NCBI GenBank assembly: GCA_948434005.1
Contig: CAOJEH010000004.1
Location: 81,863-145,862, forward strand
DNA length: 64,000 nucleotides
From: an uncultured Mycoplasmatota bacterium
GTDB taxonomy: Bacteria; Bacillota_I; Bacilli_A; RF39; UBA660
Direction: 5' to 3'
Shown here: one piece after another, positions 53,949 through 63,778 of the stretch
How positions within the stretch are numbered: the stretch's first letter is position 1
Layout: each line of letters begins with the position of its first letter
Position numbers and translations under genes: made by a program
The notes under the pieces: generated by a model
The model's database searches: none
What the model was told of the DNA's origin: nothing
Seen by the model: only the letters and a program-made list of their open reading frames with translations

Positions 53949-56027
53949 TTAACTCCTTTCATTAGAAGTACTAAATACCTCTTTTTCCTCTTCTTGTTTT
54001 TTTAATAAATCAAATACTATCATATTATTAGATACATTTAGTAATTTAGTAGCATAACTATTATTCTCTTTAATTTTTTCTTCACTAATAGCCTCATTAT
54101 TAATAGAGAAATATTCTCCTTTTTGACTATTATAGTATAAATCATTAGTTACCCAATTTCCATTAGGAAATACTACGATATTGTTAGATTTTATATTAAA
54201 TATATCGTGTCCCATAGCATACTCATTAGAAAAGCCTAACATATTACCTATAGTAGGCGCTACATCATACATTCCCATAACATCTTTTATTTCCATATTT
54301 AACTTAGAGCCTTTCATATCTTTAGTCCATATTATAAATGGGACTTTTCTATCTAATTCATATTGATATGTATCATACTCTTTATAGTTAGGGTCATCCT
54401 TACTTAATTTAGAATCAGTCTCTTTATCATAATTAGCCTCAAAGTCATATTCTTTTCTAGATATTCTAGCATCATGATCTCCATATATTATAACTACTGT
54501 ATCATCTAAAAGACCATTTTGATCTAGCTGTTCAAATAACTCTCCTAAAGCCTGATCAGCATAATGTGCCGATTTATAATAATTACCAAGTTTTTTTCCT
54601 TCTAAGTATGTATGAACTACCTCTTCTGTAACACCTTCATCATTAGTTACATTTTCTTTAATACTTAAATCATATTCCCCATACTTTTCTACATCAGAAA
54701 ATGGTGTATGATTAGTAAGCATTATCATAAGGCCATACCATTTTTCATTTTTTTCATCAATCTTTTTAATTTTAGGAATTGATTGTTTAAAAAACTCTTT
54801 ATCACTTAAACCTAAACCAATAGTATTATCACGATTTACTTCATAATTTTCTTTACTATAGAATTTCTTATAACCTAAACTATTATACATACTTCTTCTA
54901 TTCCAAAAATCAGCATTATTAGCATGCATAACAAAGGTATGGTAACCTAAATTATTCATATATTTAGGAGTAGAATTAAATGTTCTATCAAAGTAAGAAA
55001 CAAATGCTGTACCACTTTGAGTAGGCATTAAAGATGTGTTATAAGTAAGTTCAGTATCACTACTAGTACCAACACTAACTTGTGAATAAAAGTTAGAAAA
55101 ATACATTCCTTCACTAGCAATCTTTTTAAGATTTGGTACTAATTCAACTCCATTAAAACTTTTAGAAAGTAAATTGTTTTGCATACTTTCAGCATGAATT
55201 ACTAATACATTTTTATCTTTAAATATATCAGTATATTTATTAGTAGATTCTTTATCTTTATCCTTAAAATAATCTTTAAAATCTTTCATAGCTTTATCAT
55301 AACCAAATAATGAATTAATCTTAGGTTGTAAAGATGATACTAAGTCATTAGCTTGATAAATATATATACCAAATCTCATAACTATATATTCTCTATTCCA
55401 TTGTTTTGCAAAACGACTTATATCTAACGATGATAAAGTAACTATAAATAAAACTAATAATATAGATCCTGCTGTTAAAGTTTTTATGGATTTTCTTTTC
55501 CTTTCTGATTTAACTTCTACTTTTTTAAAATAATTTTTCTTCTTTAATTTAGAATTTACAATAATCATAGATATAGGACCTATTATATATATTAAATCTT
55601 TTATTTGTAATACATTTTCTACAACTGCATCACCTACTGTTGTAATATATTGCGTAAGTGAAAGCATAGATATAGATGCAAAAGAGGTATAAAATGTATA
55701 ATATATTGAATTAATCATACATAACGCAGAGAAAAATATATTGAAAATTAAATAATAGCTAAATCTATATTTAGGTCGTAATAGATAACCGAAAGAACCG
55801 ATAATAATCAATATACTAACATCTGCTAAAATAGGTTTAAACGCTAAATAATTCTCTAATGTATGCATAGTAAAGAATCTAAGTATAGTAGAATTAAAGA
55901 CACACGATATAACAAAAGTTAAAAATAAAACATTATTCTTTATATATTCTTGTATAACTTTGTCTTTTTTTACATGCTTAATTTTTGTAATTAATTTATT
56001 TTTAAGTTTTATTATTTTTCTTTTCAT
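53949..56027 (-). CDS. LtaS-type phosphoglycerol transferase (sulfatase fold)
   Basis: 692 aa. Five membrane helices (about 30-225) precede an extracellular sulfatase-fold domain. VLVIHAESMQNNLL (metal Glu near 281), SVGTSSDTELTYNTSLMP (catalytic Thr near 325), MHANNADFWNRRSMYNSLGY, TNHTPF and VVIIYGDHDARI are the LtaS landmarks. It builds the polyglycerolphosphate chain of lipoteichoic acid, or modifies a similar surface glycolipid. The C-terminal 60 residues extend past the fold. First gene of the operon with the 222-aa anchored protein. Confidence 0.9.
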   Translation of the reverse strand: MKRKIIKLKNKLITKIKHVKKDKVIQEYIKNNVLFLTFVISCVFNSTILRFFTMHTLENYLAFKPILADVSILIIIGSFGYLLRPKYRFSYYLIFNIFFSALCMINSIYYTFYTSFASISMLSLTQYITTVGDAVVENVLQIKDLIYIIGPISMIIVNSKLKKKNYFKKVEVKSERKRKSIKTLTAGSILLVLFIVTLSSLDISRFAKQWNREYIVMRFGIYIYQANDLVSSLQPKINSLFGYDKAMKDFKDYFKDKDKESTNKYTDIFKDKNVLVIHAESMQNNLLSKSFNGVELVPNLKKIASEGMYFSNFYSQVSVGTSSDTELTYNTSLMPTQSGTAFVSYFDRTFNSTPKYMNNLGYHTFVMHANNADFWNRRSMYNSLGYKKFYSKENYEVNRDNTIGLGLSDKEFFKQSIPKIKKIDEKNEKWYGLMIMLTNHTPFSDVEKYGEYDLSIKENVTNDEGVTEEVVHTYLEGKKLGNYYKSAHYADQALGELFEQLDQNGLLDDTVVIIYGDHDARISRKEYDFEANYDKETDSKLSKDDPNYKEYDTYQYELDRKVPFIIWTKDMKGSKLNMEIKDVMGMYDVAPTIGNMLGFSNEYAMGHDIFNIKSNNIVVFPNGNWVTNDLYYNSQKGEYFSINNEAISEEKIKENNSYATKLLNVSNNMIVFDLLKKQEEEKEVFSTSNERS

Positions 56028-56102
56028 ATAAAACCTCGCTTAGTATATATTATAGCACCAATAAGTATAAAATTCAATGTATATTAGAGAAGAAAAAAAG
56101 AC

Positions 56103-56945
56103 TTATTTTTTCAAAGTCAATTGCATAGTTTCAAAGTCATCTTTTTTAGTATTAGTAGCATTAAAAGCCATACCTAATACAAATATATAGGATAGTATAT
56201 ATACCCACATAAGAAGGAATAATATGTCTGAAATACTTCCATAAAATAGATTGTAGTTAGAAAAAGTTCCTGCATATATAGCATATAGTTTAGTAGCTAA
56301 AATCCAGCCAACTGTTGTAAATATAGAGCCTGTATATGTTGTCTTAGATTTAATACTTCTATCTGGTGCTATGGTATATAAAAGTTTTATACTAAAGAAT
56401 ACTAAAGTAATAGATAACGGATACTGTACAATTCTATATATTACTCTAGCTAAATTAACTGCTGAAATATCACTTATACTAGAAGTAACTATATTAAATA
56501 TAGTATCACCAAATACAGGAACAATAAGTAAAAAGAATAGCAATAATACTAAGATAAATGTCATTCCAATTGCCTTTATTCTTCTTGTAAAAAAAACCTT
56601 ATTCTCTACTTCATAAATATGATTAGATGTTATAATCATAGAATGACAGCCATTTGATGCTAAAACAAATGCTGATGTAAAAAATACCGCTATATTAAAA
56701 GTAATTCCCTTACCAGATGCAAATGTAACTAAGTTATCTGTTAACTCAAACGGTAATATTGATTCTAATATTTGCTCTACCTTATAAGCTGAAACTGAAA
56801 AGTATCCAGCTATCGTACCAATCAAAGCAATTAGAGGAATAAGTGAAACTACAAAGAAAAAAGCGAGTTGTCCAGGAAGGACTCTCATTTCTGGTTTAGA
56901 AATATAAGTTATTACTCTTTCAAAAGCCTTTCTAACTCGCTCCAT
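56103..56945 (-). CDS. YihY/BrkB family membrane protein
   Basis: 280 aa with six or seven hydrophobic segments. RVLPGQLAFFFVVSLIPLIALIGTIAGYF, ASNGCHSMIITSNHIYEVENKVFFTRRIKAIGMT and YAGTFSNYNLFYGSISDILFLLMWVYILSYIFVLGMAFNA are the family signatures. Once called ribonuclease BN by mistake, it is now taken as an envelope or transport protein of unknown function. Last of a three-gene operon with the GGDEF-like receptor. Confidence 0.9.
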   Translation of the reverse strand: MERVRKAFERVITYISKPEMRVLPGQLAFFFVVSLIPLIALIGTIAGYFSVSAYKVEQILESILPFELTDNLVTFASGKGITFNIAVFFTSAFVLASNGCHSMIITSNHIYEVENKVFFTRRIKAIGMTFILVLLLFFLLIVPVFGDTIFNIVTSSISDISAVNLARVIYRIVQYPLSITLVFFSIKLLYTIAPDRSIKSKTTYTGSIFTTVGWILATKLYAIYAGTFSNYNLFYGSISDILFLLMWVYILSYIFVLGMAFNATNTKKDDFETMQLTLKK

Positions 56946-56959
56946 TCCTACTTCTCCCT

Positions 56960-58999
56960 TTATTTAAAATCTTCTTTGTTTGCTATCATCTCTAGTGTAG
57001 CTTCATTAATTGCATCGTCAAGAGTTTTAATTTTATCAACAATCATACTATAACCTACTCCTGCACCGAATTCATGTGGTAGGCGCTTTAACTCTTTTGA
57101 TAATTTTTTAGTATAAGTCTCTACTTGTCTTTCACTATAACCTACTAAATATATTAAGAACTCATTACCATCTGTTCTAATAATTTCACTATTTTCAAGT
57201 TGTGTATTAACTAAAATACCTGCTGCTTCTATTATTAATTGATCTCCTTCTTCATGCCCATAATTATCATTAATATATTTAACATTATTTAAATCAATCA
57301 TCACTATTGATTGAGGATATACATCTGACTCTCCCCATTCAGGCATTTTAGCATTCAAGTAATTACGATTCTTTAAAGATGTCAACATATCTGTATATTT
57401 ATGTCTATCAGTTATTTTTACTTTTTTAGTTTCTTTTTTCTTTCTAGCAACTTTTATAACTATAAATATAACGATAAGAGGAATAAATATTGTAGCTAGT
57501 ATAATTCCATATACTATACCAAAACTACTATTCTTTAGTATAGACTCATTCATACTATCTAAACCACTATTTTTATAATTATAGTAAGAATTCGTATTAA
57601 TAATATAATTAACTAAATTATAAAATGCTTTATTATTCTTTTTTACCATGAACTTATAATCATTCATCATTGTATCCATATAAAGTAAAGTATATTTACT
57701 AAATTTAGCCTTATGATATTTATCATATACATTTCTATCAATAACTATTAATTTATCTTTAGAATGTTTTGTTAAACTATCAATACTAGAATAAGTTTTA
57801 ATATTAGCTTTAGCATTATTTTCAAAGTAATTATATAATGAATTATCAGAAAGCATAACTATATCTTTATCTTTTAAACTCTCAAATGAATTAACTATAT
57901 AATTATCTTTAGAATTACCTAATACAACATAATCTTCAATAAATGTAGATAAAGTAGCTTCATAACTTTTATTATTTATACCATAATAATCAAAATAAAT
58001 ATCTACTTCTTTATTATTAACAGCATCTTCTAAATCCTTTTTACTAGAATATTTTTTATATGAAAAATCTATATTTGCAAGTCTTGTAATTCTATTTAAG
58101 TATTCTCCTGCTATACCTACAATTTTACCATTCTTTTTAACTTCATAAGGACTATTTTCTACATATCCATAAGTATATGTCTTAGAAACAAGAGCAGCCT
58201 TATCTTTAGAACTTAGTTTATTCTTACTTACATAATAGTTAAAATATTCTTTATCATACTCTTTAATATAACTAGTTTTCTTCCATTTATTATAATATTT
58301 AGTAACTATATTATTAAGTTCATCATTATCTGAAGAAAGTGTTAATACTATCTTTTTAGTAAACTCTGTAAAATAATAATTTATAGAATAATCACTTTTT
58401 GCTATAATTTTATCTAAATACATAACATTAGGAACAATTATCATATTAACATCATTTTTGTCTAGTGCACTATACATCTCATCAATACTCTTATAAGTCT
58501 TATAAGATACATTAGTAGCTGATTTCAAATAATAACTAACTAAATCTTTATCTTGCTCAAATACACCATATGTTAAATTTTTCATATCACTAACATGATT
58601 AATTCTTTGATATGTTTTACCTACTGCAATATAATAATCAGAAAATAATAATAAATCTTTTTTAGTAGTCTTTTCATCATCATCCAACACTCTAAATCTA
58701 ATACCATTAGTACTAGAATCACTAGTTTTTAAATATGGTATTTCATTAATTGATAAACCAACATTTTTTCCTAAATCTGAAATAAAGTCATAGAAAACTC
58801 CATCACCTTCCATACCATAAATTGGATAATCATTGATAACTTCAATATCTATTGAAGTACTTTTATTATCTTGAACCCATTTTTTTTCATTAACAGTTAA
58901 AGATGTAGTTTTATCCTCATTATTATAGTATCTATATACAAATATAAATGCAACTACAGCAATTATAATTGCAAAAATTAAAATTAACTTCTTTTTCAT
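56960..58999 (-). CDS. Membrane receptor: substrate-binding-like lobes plus degenerate GGDEF domain
   Basis: 679 aa. An N-terminal helix (LILIFAIIIAVVAFIFVY) is followed by about 450 extracytoplasmic residues with two SBP_bac_3-like units (SIDIEVINDYPIYGMEGDG; AALVSKTYTYGYVENSPYEVKKNGKIVGIAGEYLNRI), a second helix (about 493-515) and a cytoplasmic GGDEF-like domain. The latter keeps DMLTSLKNRNYL and SIVMIDLNNVKYINDNYGHEEGD, but the active loop is RTDGNEF rather than GG(D/E)EF (near 610). The tandem receptor could sense amino acids; cyclic-di-GMP synthesis is doubtful. It lies 2 nt after a small anchored protein. Confidence 0.85.
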   Translation of the reverse strand: MKKKLILIFAIIIAVVAFIFVYRYYNNEDKTTSLTVNEKKWVQDNKSTSIDIEVINDYPIYGMEGDGVFYDFISDLGKNVGLSINEIPYLKTSDSSTNGIRFRVLDDDEKTTKKDLLLFSDYYIAVGKTYQRINHVSDMKNLTYGVFEQDKDLVSYYLKSATNVSYKTYKSIDEMYSALDKNDVNMIIVPNVMYLDKIIAKSDYSINYYFTEFTKKIVLTLSSDNDELNNIVTKYYNKWKKTSYIKEYDKEYFNYYVSKNKLSSKDKAALVSKTYTYGYVENSPYEVKKNGKIVGIAGEYLNRITRLANIDFSYKKYSSKKDLEDAVNNKEVDIYFDYYGINNKSYEATLSTFIEDYVVLGNSKDNYIVNSFESLKDKDIVMLSDNSLYNYFENNAKANIKTYSSIDSLTKHSKDKLIVIDRNVYDKYHKAKFSKYTLLYMDTMMNDYKFMVKKNNKAFYNLVNYIINTNSYYNYKNSGLDSMNESILKNSSFGIVYGIILATIFIPLIVIFIVIKVARKKKETKKVKITDRHKYTDMLTSLKNRNYLNAKMPEWGESDVYPQSIVMIDLNNVKYINDNYGHEEGDQLIIEAAGILVNTQLENSEIIRTDGNEFLIYLVGYSERQVETYTKKLSKELKRLPHEFGAGVGYSMIVDKIKTLDDAINEATLEMIANKEDFK

Positions 59000-59001
59000 T
59001 A

Positions 59002-59463
59002 TTATGCCACCCTATCTTTTGTCCAAGAAAATCCTTCTTTGGCATTTTGTTTATAACCAATTATTGGGAAATCACTTGCATCATTACCTTTTTTTATAAA
59101 AACTTGAAAGTCATAGAATTTCTTTTGATCAGAATCAAATGCATCTAAAACTTTACTTGCTAAAGATTTTGCAGTATCAAGACCAACATCATCATTAACA
59201 GTAATAATAGCATTTACTATTTTTCCTTGAAGACTATACTCACATTTTTTTACAGCAGCATCATCTTCTAATTTACTAATTAATGATTCTTTATCATCTT
59301 TAGTTATTCTAACTTCTTTTATACCATCTAACCTAGAACCATATGTTGCATTAGAAGCATTAGAGAAAAATACTTGTTTTGCTATATATGATAGTACAAG
59401 TAAAATTATCATGAATAATATTGCTACTACTACAATCTTGTGTTCTTTAATATAATGTCTCAT
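59002..59463 (-). CDS. Small membrane-anchored protein, unknown
   Basis: 153 aa. One N-terminal helix (IVVVAILFMIILLVLSYIA) and an extracytoplasmic alpha/beta domain starting ATYGSRLDGIKEVRITKDDKESLISKL with a single Cys (KKCEYSLQGKIVNAIITVND). I know no name for it. It begins the operon with the GGDEF-like receptor, behind a strong promoter at 59494-59522. Confidence 0.75.
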   Translation of the reverse strand: MRHYIKEHKIVVVAILFMIILLVLSYIAKQVFFSNASNATYGSRLDGIKEVRITKDDKESLISKLEDDAAVKKCEYSLQGKIVNAIITVNDDVGLDTAKSLASKVLDAFDSDQKKFYDFQVFIKKGNDASDFPIIGYKQNAKEGFSWTKDRVA

Positions 59464-59493
59464 ATAATCACATCCCCTAGTCTATATAAATAT

Positions 59494-59522
59494 ATTATAC
59501 ACTATGTATTGTATGTTTTCAA
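59494..59522 (-). promoter_or_regulatory. Promoter of the 59463-56103 operon
   Basis: Minus-strand TTGAAA (59522-59517), 17 nt, TATAAT (59499-59494), directly after the gatB stop. Confidence 0.8.
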
Positions 59523-60947
59523 TTACTTATTTAATTCTCTCTTTAAAATATCATTAACTAATTTTGGATTAGCACCACCTTTAGTCTCTTTCATTATTTG
59601 TCCCATTAAGTACTTTAAAGCCCTATCTTTACCTGCTTTATAATCATTAACACTATCAGGATTATCAGATATTACTTTTTGAACAATTTCTTCTAGCATA
59701 CTAGAATCAGTAATATTAGAAATACCACATTCAGCTATTATTTCATCTATAGTTTTATCTTCTTCTAAAACTTTAACTAAAATATCTTTTAAATTCTTAC
59801 TAGTTAATGTATTATCTGAAACTTTTTTTACTAAATCATAAAATTTATCATTAGTTAATTTAGTATCTATAATTTCTTTATCTTCACGATTTAGATATGC
59901 AGAAATATCTCCAAGGAGTATATTAGATGCCTCTTTAAAATCCATGTCTGTATCAATAAAATTATTCAAATAATCACTTAAACTTCTATTAGCAATTAAT
60001 TTATTAGCATTAACTATATTAATACCTCTAGAAGTATATATATTACGTCTTTCATCTGGTAACATTGCCAAATCACTAATAGCAGAAGAAATCATCTCAT
60101 CTTTTAAGATAACATATGGAATATCTGGTTCTGGGAAATATCTATAATCATTACCAGTTTCTTTTACACGCATTAGGATTGTATCATTTAATTTATCATC
60201 AAAACGACGAGTTTGTTCTTTAAATGATTCATTATTATCTAATAGCTTACTTTGTCTTTCTATTTCCTTTTCTATTGCTAATTTAACATTAGAAATAGAA
60301 CCAATATTTTTAATTTCTACCTTTGTACCAAAAGGATCATCTAAACTACTTCTTAGTGAAACATTGGCATCAGCTCTCATTGATCCTTCTTCAATCTTAC
60401 AATCACTAATATTTCCATAAAACAAAAGCTCTTTTAGTTTTTCTAAATAAAGTTTGGCCTCCTCTCCACTAGTCATACAAGGTTTAGTAACTATTTCAAT
60501 TAAGGGAACACCGGCTCTATTAAAGTCTAATAAAGTCTTACTTCCACGATGAGCACTTTTACAAGTATCTTCTTCTATATGCATCTCTTCAATAAAGATT
60601 TTTTTCTTTTCACCATTAACCTCTATTTCAACATAACCATCATAACCAATAGGAGTCCTTGCTTGAGTAATTTGATAATTCTTAGAATTATCTGGGTAAA
60701 AATAGTTTTTACGATCAAAATGCATCTTTTTTCTTATCTTACAATTAAGAATAGTTGCAGCTTTAATTGCTAGATTAATTACTTCTTCATTTAATGTAGG
60801 AAGCGTACCTGGATAACCTAAGTCAACCACATTTGTTAATGAATTTGCCATTTCTCCATAACCATTTAAAGAGTTAGAAAATATTTTAGTATTTGTTTTT
60901 AGTTCTACATGCACTTCAACACCAACCGTTGCAAAATAATTACTCAT
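59523..60947 (-). CDS. gatB: Asp-tRNA(Asn)/Glu-tRNA(Gln) amidotransferase subunit B
   Basis: 474 aa from ATG at 60947 (GGAGGAGAAAATA upstream). ATVGVEVHVELKT, YPGTLPTLNEEV, HFDRKNYFYPDNSKNYQITQ and FNRAGVPLIEIVT are the kinase-like core. The C-terminal YqeY-like tail ends GGANPKLVNDILKRELNK. GatB phosphorylates and amidates mischarged Glu-tRNA(Gln) (and Asp-tRNA(Asn)) using ammonia from GatA. It overlaps gatA by 8 nt. Confidence 0.96.
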   Translation of the reverse strand: MSNYFATVGVEVHVELKTNTKIFSNSLNGYGEMANSLTNVVDLGYPGTLPTLNEEVINLAIKAATILNCKIRKKMHFDRKNYFYPDNSKNYQITQARTPIGYDGYVEIEVNGEKKKIFIEEMHIEEDTCKSAHRGSKTLLDFNRAGVPLIEIVTKPCMTSGEEAKLYLEKLKELLFYGNISDCKIEEGSMRADANVSLRSSLDDPFGTKVEIKNIGSISNVKLAIEKEIERQSKLLDNNESFKEQTRRFDDKLNDTILMRVKETGNDYRYFPEPDIPYVILKDEMISSAISDLAMLPDERRNIYTSRGINIVNANKLIANRSLSDYLNNFIDTDMDFKEASNILLGDISAYLNREDKEIIDTKLTNDKFYDLVKKVSDNTLTSKNLKDILVKVLEEDKTIDEIIAECGISNITDSSMLEEIVQKVISDNPDSVNDYKAGKDRALKYLMGQIMKETKGGANPKLVNDILKRELNK

Positions 60948-62397
60948 TATTTTCTCCTCCTTTTGGATCAAGTTTTAGATTTAATTCTTTTTCAATAAAA
61001 CTTGCTAAATGATAAATTTCAGCTTCCTCAAAAGCATTACCTATTATTTGCATACCAATTGGCATATTATTACTATCAAAACCAATTGGGATATTTAAAC
61101 CAGGTAGGCCAGCCATATTTACGGGAATTACTAAAACATCATCCATAAAACTCTTCTTTGGATCATCCATAGGATCGTCTAAATTATAAGCTGTAGTTGT
61201 AGTCGTAGGTCCAATTATTAAATCATAATCTTTGAATACATTAATAAATTCTTTTCGCATATCATCTCTTATTGATAAAGCTTTATTATAATAAATTTTA
61301 GCATTTTCTCCACTTAGTAAATAAGAACCTACCATAATTCTTCTCTTTACTTCTTCTCCAAAACCTTCAGCTCTTGTTTTATAATAAACATCGTCTATAT
61401 CTTTAGGATTTTCTTTAGAAAGACCATATCTAATTCCATCGAATCGTGCTAAATTAGAACTTGCTTCTCCCATAGCGATTATTTGATATAGTGTTACTGT
61501 ATTATCAATATATTTTATATCAACAAATTCAACTGTTGCACCATTATTTTCTAAAACTTTAATTACTTCTTTTACTTTATCTCTTATTTCATTATTAACA
61601 ATATCACTCATAAAGAAGTTAGGTACAGCTATTTTCATACCTTTAATATCCTTACCTATTAAACGCGTAAAATCCTCTTCTTCTTTATTGGCACTAGTTA
61701 GGTCTTTTTCATCTTTACCAACAATTGCATTTAATAAAAGAGCATTTTCATATACATTTTTAGTCATTGTACCAATTTGATCTAGACTTGATGCAAAAGC
61801 TACTAATCCATAACGTGATACTCTTCCATATGTAGGTTTCATTCCGACGATCCCAGTATAACTTGATGGTTGTCTAACTGAACCACCTGTGTCACTTCCT
61901 AAGGCAAATAAAACGTCACGTGCAGCCACTGTTGTTGCAGGGCCTCCTGATGAACCTCCTGATATTTTTTCCTTATTCCAAGGATTTTTTGGTGCTCCAA
62001 AATAGCTTGTTCTGCTACTTGATCCCATAGCAAACTCATCCATATTAGCTTTTCCAATTATAATCATATTCTTTGCTTTTAATTTTTCTACAACTGTCGC
62101 ATCATATATAGGAATAAAATTATCTAATATATGAGAAGCACAAGTTGTCCTTAAACCTTTAGTAATTATATTATCTTTTAAAGCAATAGGTAACCCAAAT
62201 AAAATATTATCTACTTCCCTATCTTCAAGTTCTCTTGCTTTTCTTAAAGCTTCTTCTTTATTTAAAGTAATATAAGCATTTAATTCTTTATTACTATCGA
62301 TATTTTCAAAAGCTTCTTCTACTAAATCTACTGGAGTTATTTTCTTTTCTTTTAATAACTTATTTATCTCTTCAATCTTTAAACTTAAATATTTCAT
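60940..62397 (-). CDS. gatA: Asp-tRNA(Asn)/Glu-tRNA(Gln) amidotransferase subunit A
   Basis: 485 aa from ATG at 62397; an upstream GTG belongs to the ribosome-site region. The amidase triad is Lys74 (ALKDNI), Ser149 (SGGSSGGPA) and Ser173 (SDTGGSVRQPS), the spacing of S. aureus GatA. It frees ammonia from glutamine for GatB. One nt after gatC. Confidence 0.97.
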   Translation of the reverse strand: MKYLSLKIEEINKLLKEKKITPVDLVEEAFENIDSNKELNAYITLNKEEALRKARELEDREVDNILFGLPIALKDNIITKGLRTTCASHILDNFIPIYDATVVEKLKAKNMIIIGKANMDEFAMGSSSRTSYFGAPKNPWNKEKISGGSSGGPATTVAARDVLFALGSDTGGSVRQPSSYTGIVGMKPTYGRVSRYGLVAFASSLDQIGTMTKNVYENALLLNAIVGKDEKDLTSANKEEEDFTRLIGKDIKGMKIAVPNFFMSDIVNNEIRDKVKEVIKVLENNGATVEFVDIKYIDNTVTLYQIIAMGEASSNLARFDGIRYGLSKENPKDIDDVYYKTRAEGFGEEVKRRIMVGSYLLSGENAKIYYNKALSIRDDMRKEFINVFKDYDLIIGPTTTTTAYNLDDPMDDPKKSFMDDVLVIPVNMAGLPGLNIPIGFDSNNMPIGMQIIGNAFEEAEIYHLASFIEKELNLKLDPKGGENNE

Positions 62398-62398
62398 A

Positions 62399-62707
62399 TT
62401 ATGCACCTTCTCCACCACTAATTACAACAGGAACTTCAATATAGTTTCCACTATGTCTTGGAGATGCCCCAATAACTTCCTTTGGATCTAACATTTCTCC
62501 TACTTCATCTTTTCTAAGTTTAGCAGATTCACTAAAACAAGCTATTAAAATATCATCGTCATAACTCTCTACATCATTTATCTTTTCAACATCATTAAGT
62601 AGCTCTTTTAATTCTACTTGATATTTTTCTATTTCTTCTTCTGTTAAAGAAATACGTGCAAGTTCTGCAACATGTAAGACTTCTTCTTTAGTTAATTTAT
62701 CTTTCAT
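62399..62707 (-). CDS. gatC: Asp-tRNA(Asn)/Glu-tRNA(Gln) amidotransferase subunit C
   Basis: 102 aa: LTKEEVLHVAELARISLTEEEIEKYQVELKELLNDVEKI at the start and the LRKDEV...ASPRHSGNYIEVPVVI belt at the end. It stabilises GatAB. It overlaps the upstream HD-domain gene by 4 nt. Confidence 0.95.
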   Translation of the reverse strand: MKDKLTKEEVLHVAELARISLTEEEIEKYQVELKELLNDVEKINDVESYDDDILIACFSESAKLRKDEVGEMLDPKEVIGASPRHSGNYIEVPVVISGGEGA

Positions 62708-63651
62708 AAATTTCTCCTTCCTGATTTTTTGACTAAGTAAAACAATTCTTTTAACTTTCCTTGTTCAAATGTCTTTCTATTTTCTTCATACGTATAAAAA
62801 TCTATAAACAAATCGTCTCTATCTAAAACATCGTCAAGTACCTTAGCTTTTAAAACCGGATCTATTTTATCTAATTGATATACAAATTTTGCTTCCTCTG
62901 TTTCTCTTTTTTCAAATTCCATCCATAAATCTATAAAATATGAACCATTAGTAAGAACTGAAAATGTTTTTTCAACGGCTTTCTTTTCTATATCGTGTTT
63001 TTCATCATGGCCTCTAGCTCCTTCTTGAATATCTCCAGCCAATGTTTCCCCTATTTCATGAATCAAAATAGTTTCATAAACTTTTCGTCTATCTAGGTCA
63101 TCAGCCTTATTAAGTCTAAAATATGCCATAGCAAGGGCAAACATCTGCATAATATGAACCGCATCAGTTTCCCTATGAGATTTTTCTACATTTCTTGAAA
63201 CCCACCCTGTTCTAATAATTTCTTTCATTTTTGAAAATGAATCATAAGAGGTCTCAAAATTTGACTTTTTTGCCTTTAATAGTTCTCTAACAAAAGATAG
63301 TTTATCCTTCGTTTCCAATTCTTCTGCCAAACGGCATACCAATAAAACCTGTTTTACTAAAATAGGATTGCTACTAATTAACCAATTAAAGTATAAATCC
63401 CCATTTATAGCTGAAAAAGGTTTTAGTAAATCATCTAAGGAATTACTTCTATTTTGGGTATTATATGTTAAGTTCCATACGAATGACGTTTCATATGACT
63501 CTACACTATTAAGTGTAGAACCACCAAATTCATGTCCTAACATCATACTAGTTGCAGCTTGCTCTACAAATTTATTTGCACTTACAAAATCTTTTTGAAT
63601 AAGATTGGCTACATTTTGATAAAACTCCCATACATTTTCTATAATTTCCAT
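62704..63651 (-). CDS. HD-domain protein, 5'-deoxynucleotidase-like C-terminal domain
   Basis: 315 aa from ATG at 63651 with GGAGTTATT before it. The C-terminal half has the HD_3/YfbR pattern: VSRNVEKSHRETDAVHIMQMFALAMAY, ILIHEIGETLAGDI (His-Glu in place of His-Asp) and YQLDKIDPVLKAKVL with the late Asp. The N-terminal 150 residues are unlike the short YfbR enzymes and I cannot assign them. It is coupled to gatC by a 4-nt overlap, an unusual neighbour for gatCAB. Confidence 0.75.
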   Translation of the reverse strand: MEIIENVWEFYQNVANLIQKDFVSANKFVEQAATSMMLGHEFGGSTLNSVESYETSFVWNLTYNTQNRSNSLDDLLKPFSAINGDLYFNWLISSNPILVKQVLLVCRLAEELETKDKLSFVRELLKAKKSNFETSYDSFSKMKEIIRTGWVSRNVEKSHRETDAVHIMQMFALAMAYFRLNKADDLDRRKVYETILIHEIGETLAGDIQEGARGHDEKHDIEKKAVEKTFSVLTNGSYFIDLWMEFEKRETEEAKFVYQLDKIDPVLKAKVLDDVLDRDDLFIDFYTYEENRKTFEQGKLKELFYLVKKSGRRNL

Positions 63652-63673
63652 AATAACTCCTTTAACGTTATTT

Positions 63674-63682
63674 ATTATACCA
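63674..63682 (-). promoter_or_regulatory. Extended -10 promoter of the HD-gatCAB operon
   Basis: TGGTATAAT on minus (63682-63674), an extended -10 with no strong -35, about 20 nt before the ribosome site. Confidence 0.55.
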
Positions 63683-63723
63683 CGTATCAAATAAAACATA
63701 AAGGTTTAAAAATGCGCTTAAAC

Positions 63724-63755
63724 AAAAATTCTTTTCAACTAAGTTTAGTGAAAAG
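63724..63755 (-). terminator. Terminator of the Rpn-type gene
   Basis: CTTTTC-ACTAA / TTAGT-GAAAAG stem (63731-63755, one bulge), then AATTTTTG on minus. Confidence 0.65.
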
Positions 63756-63778
63756 ATAATTATTAAGTTTAATATTTT

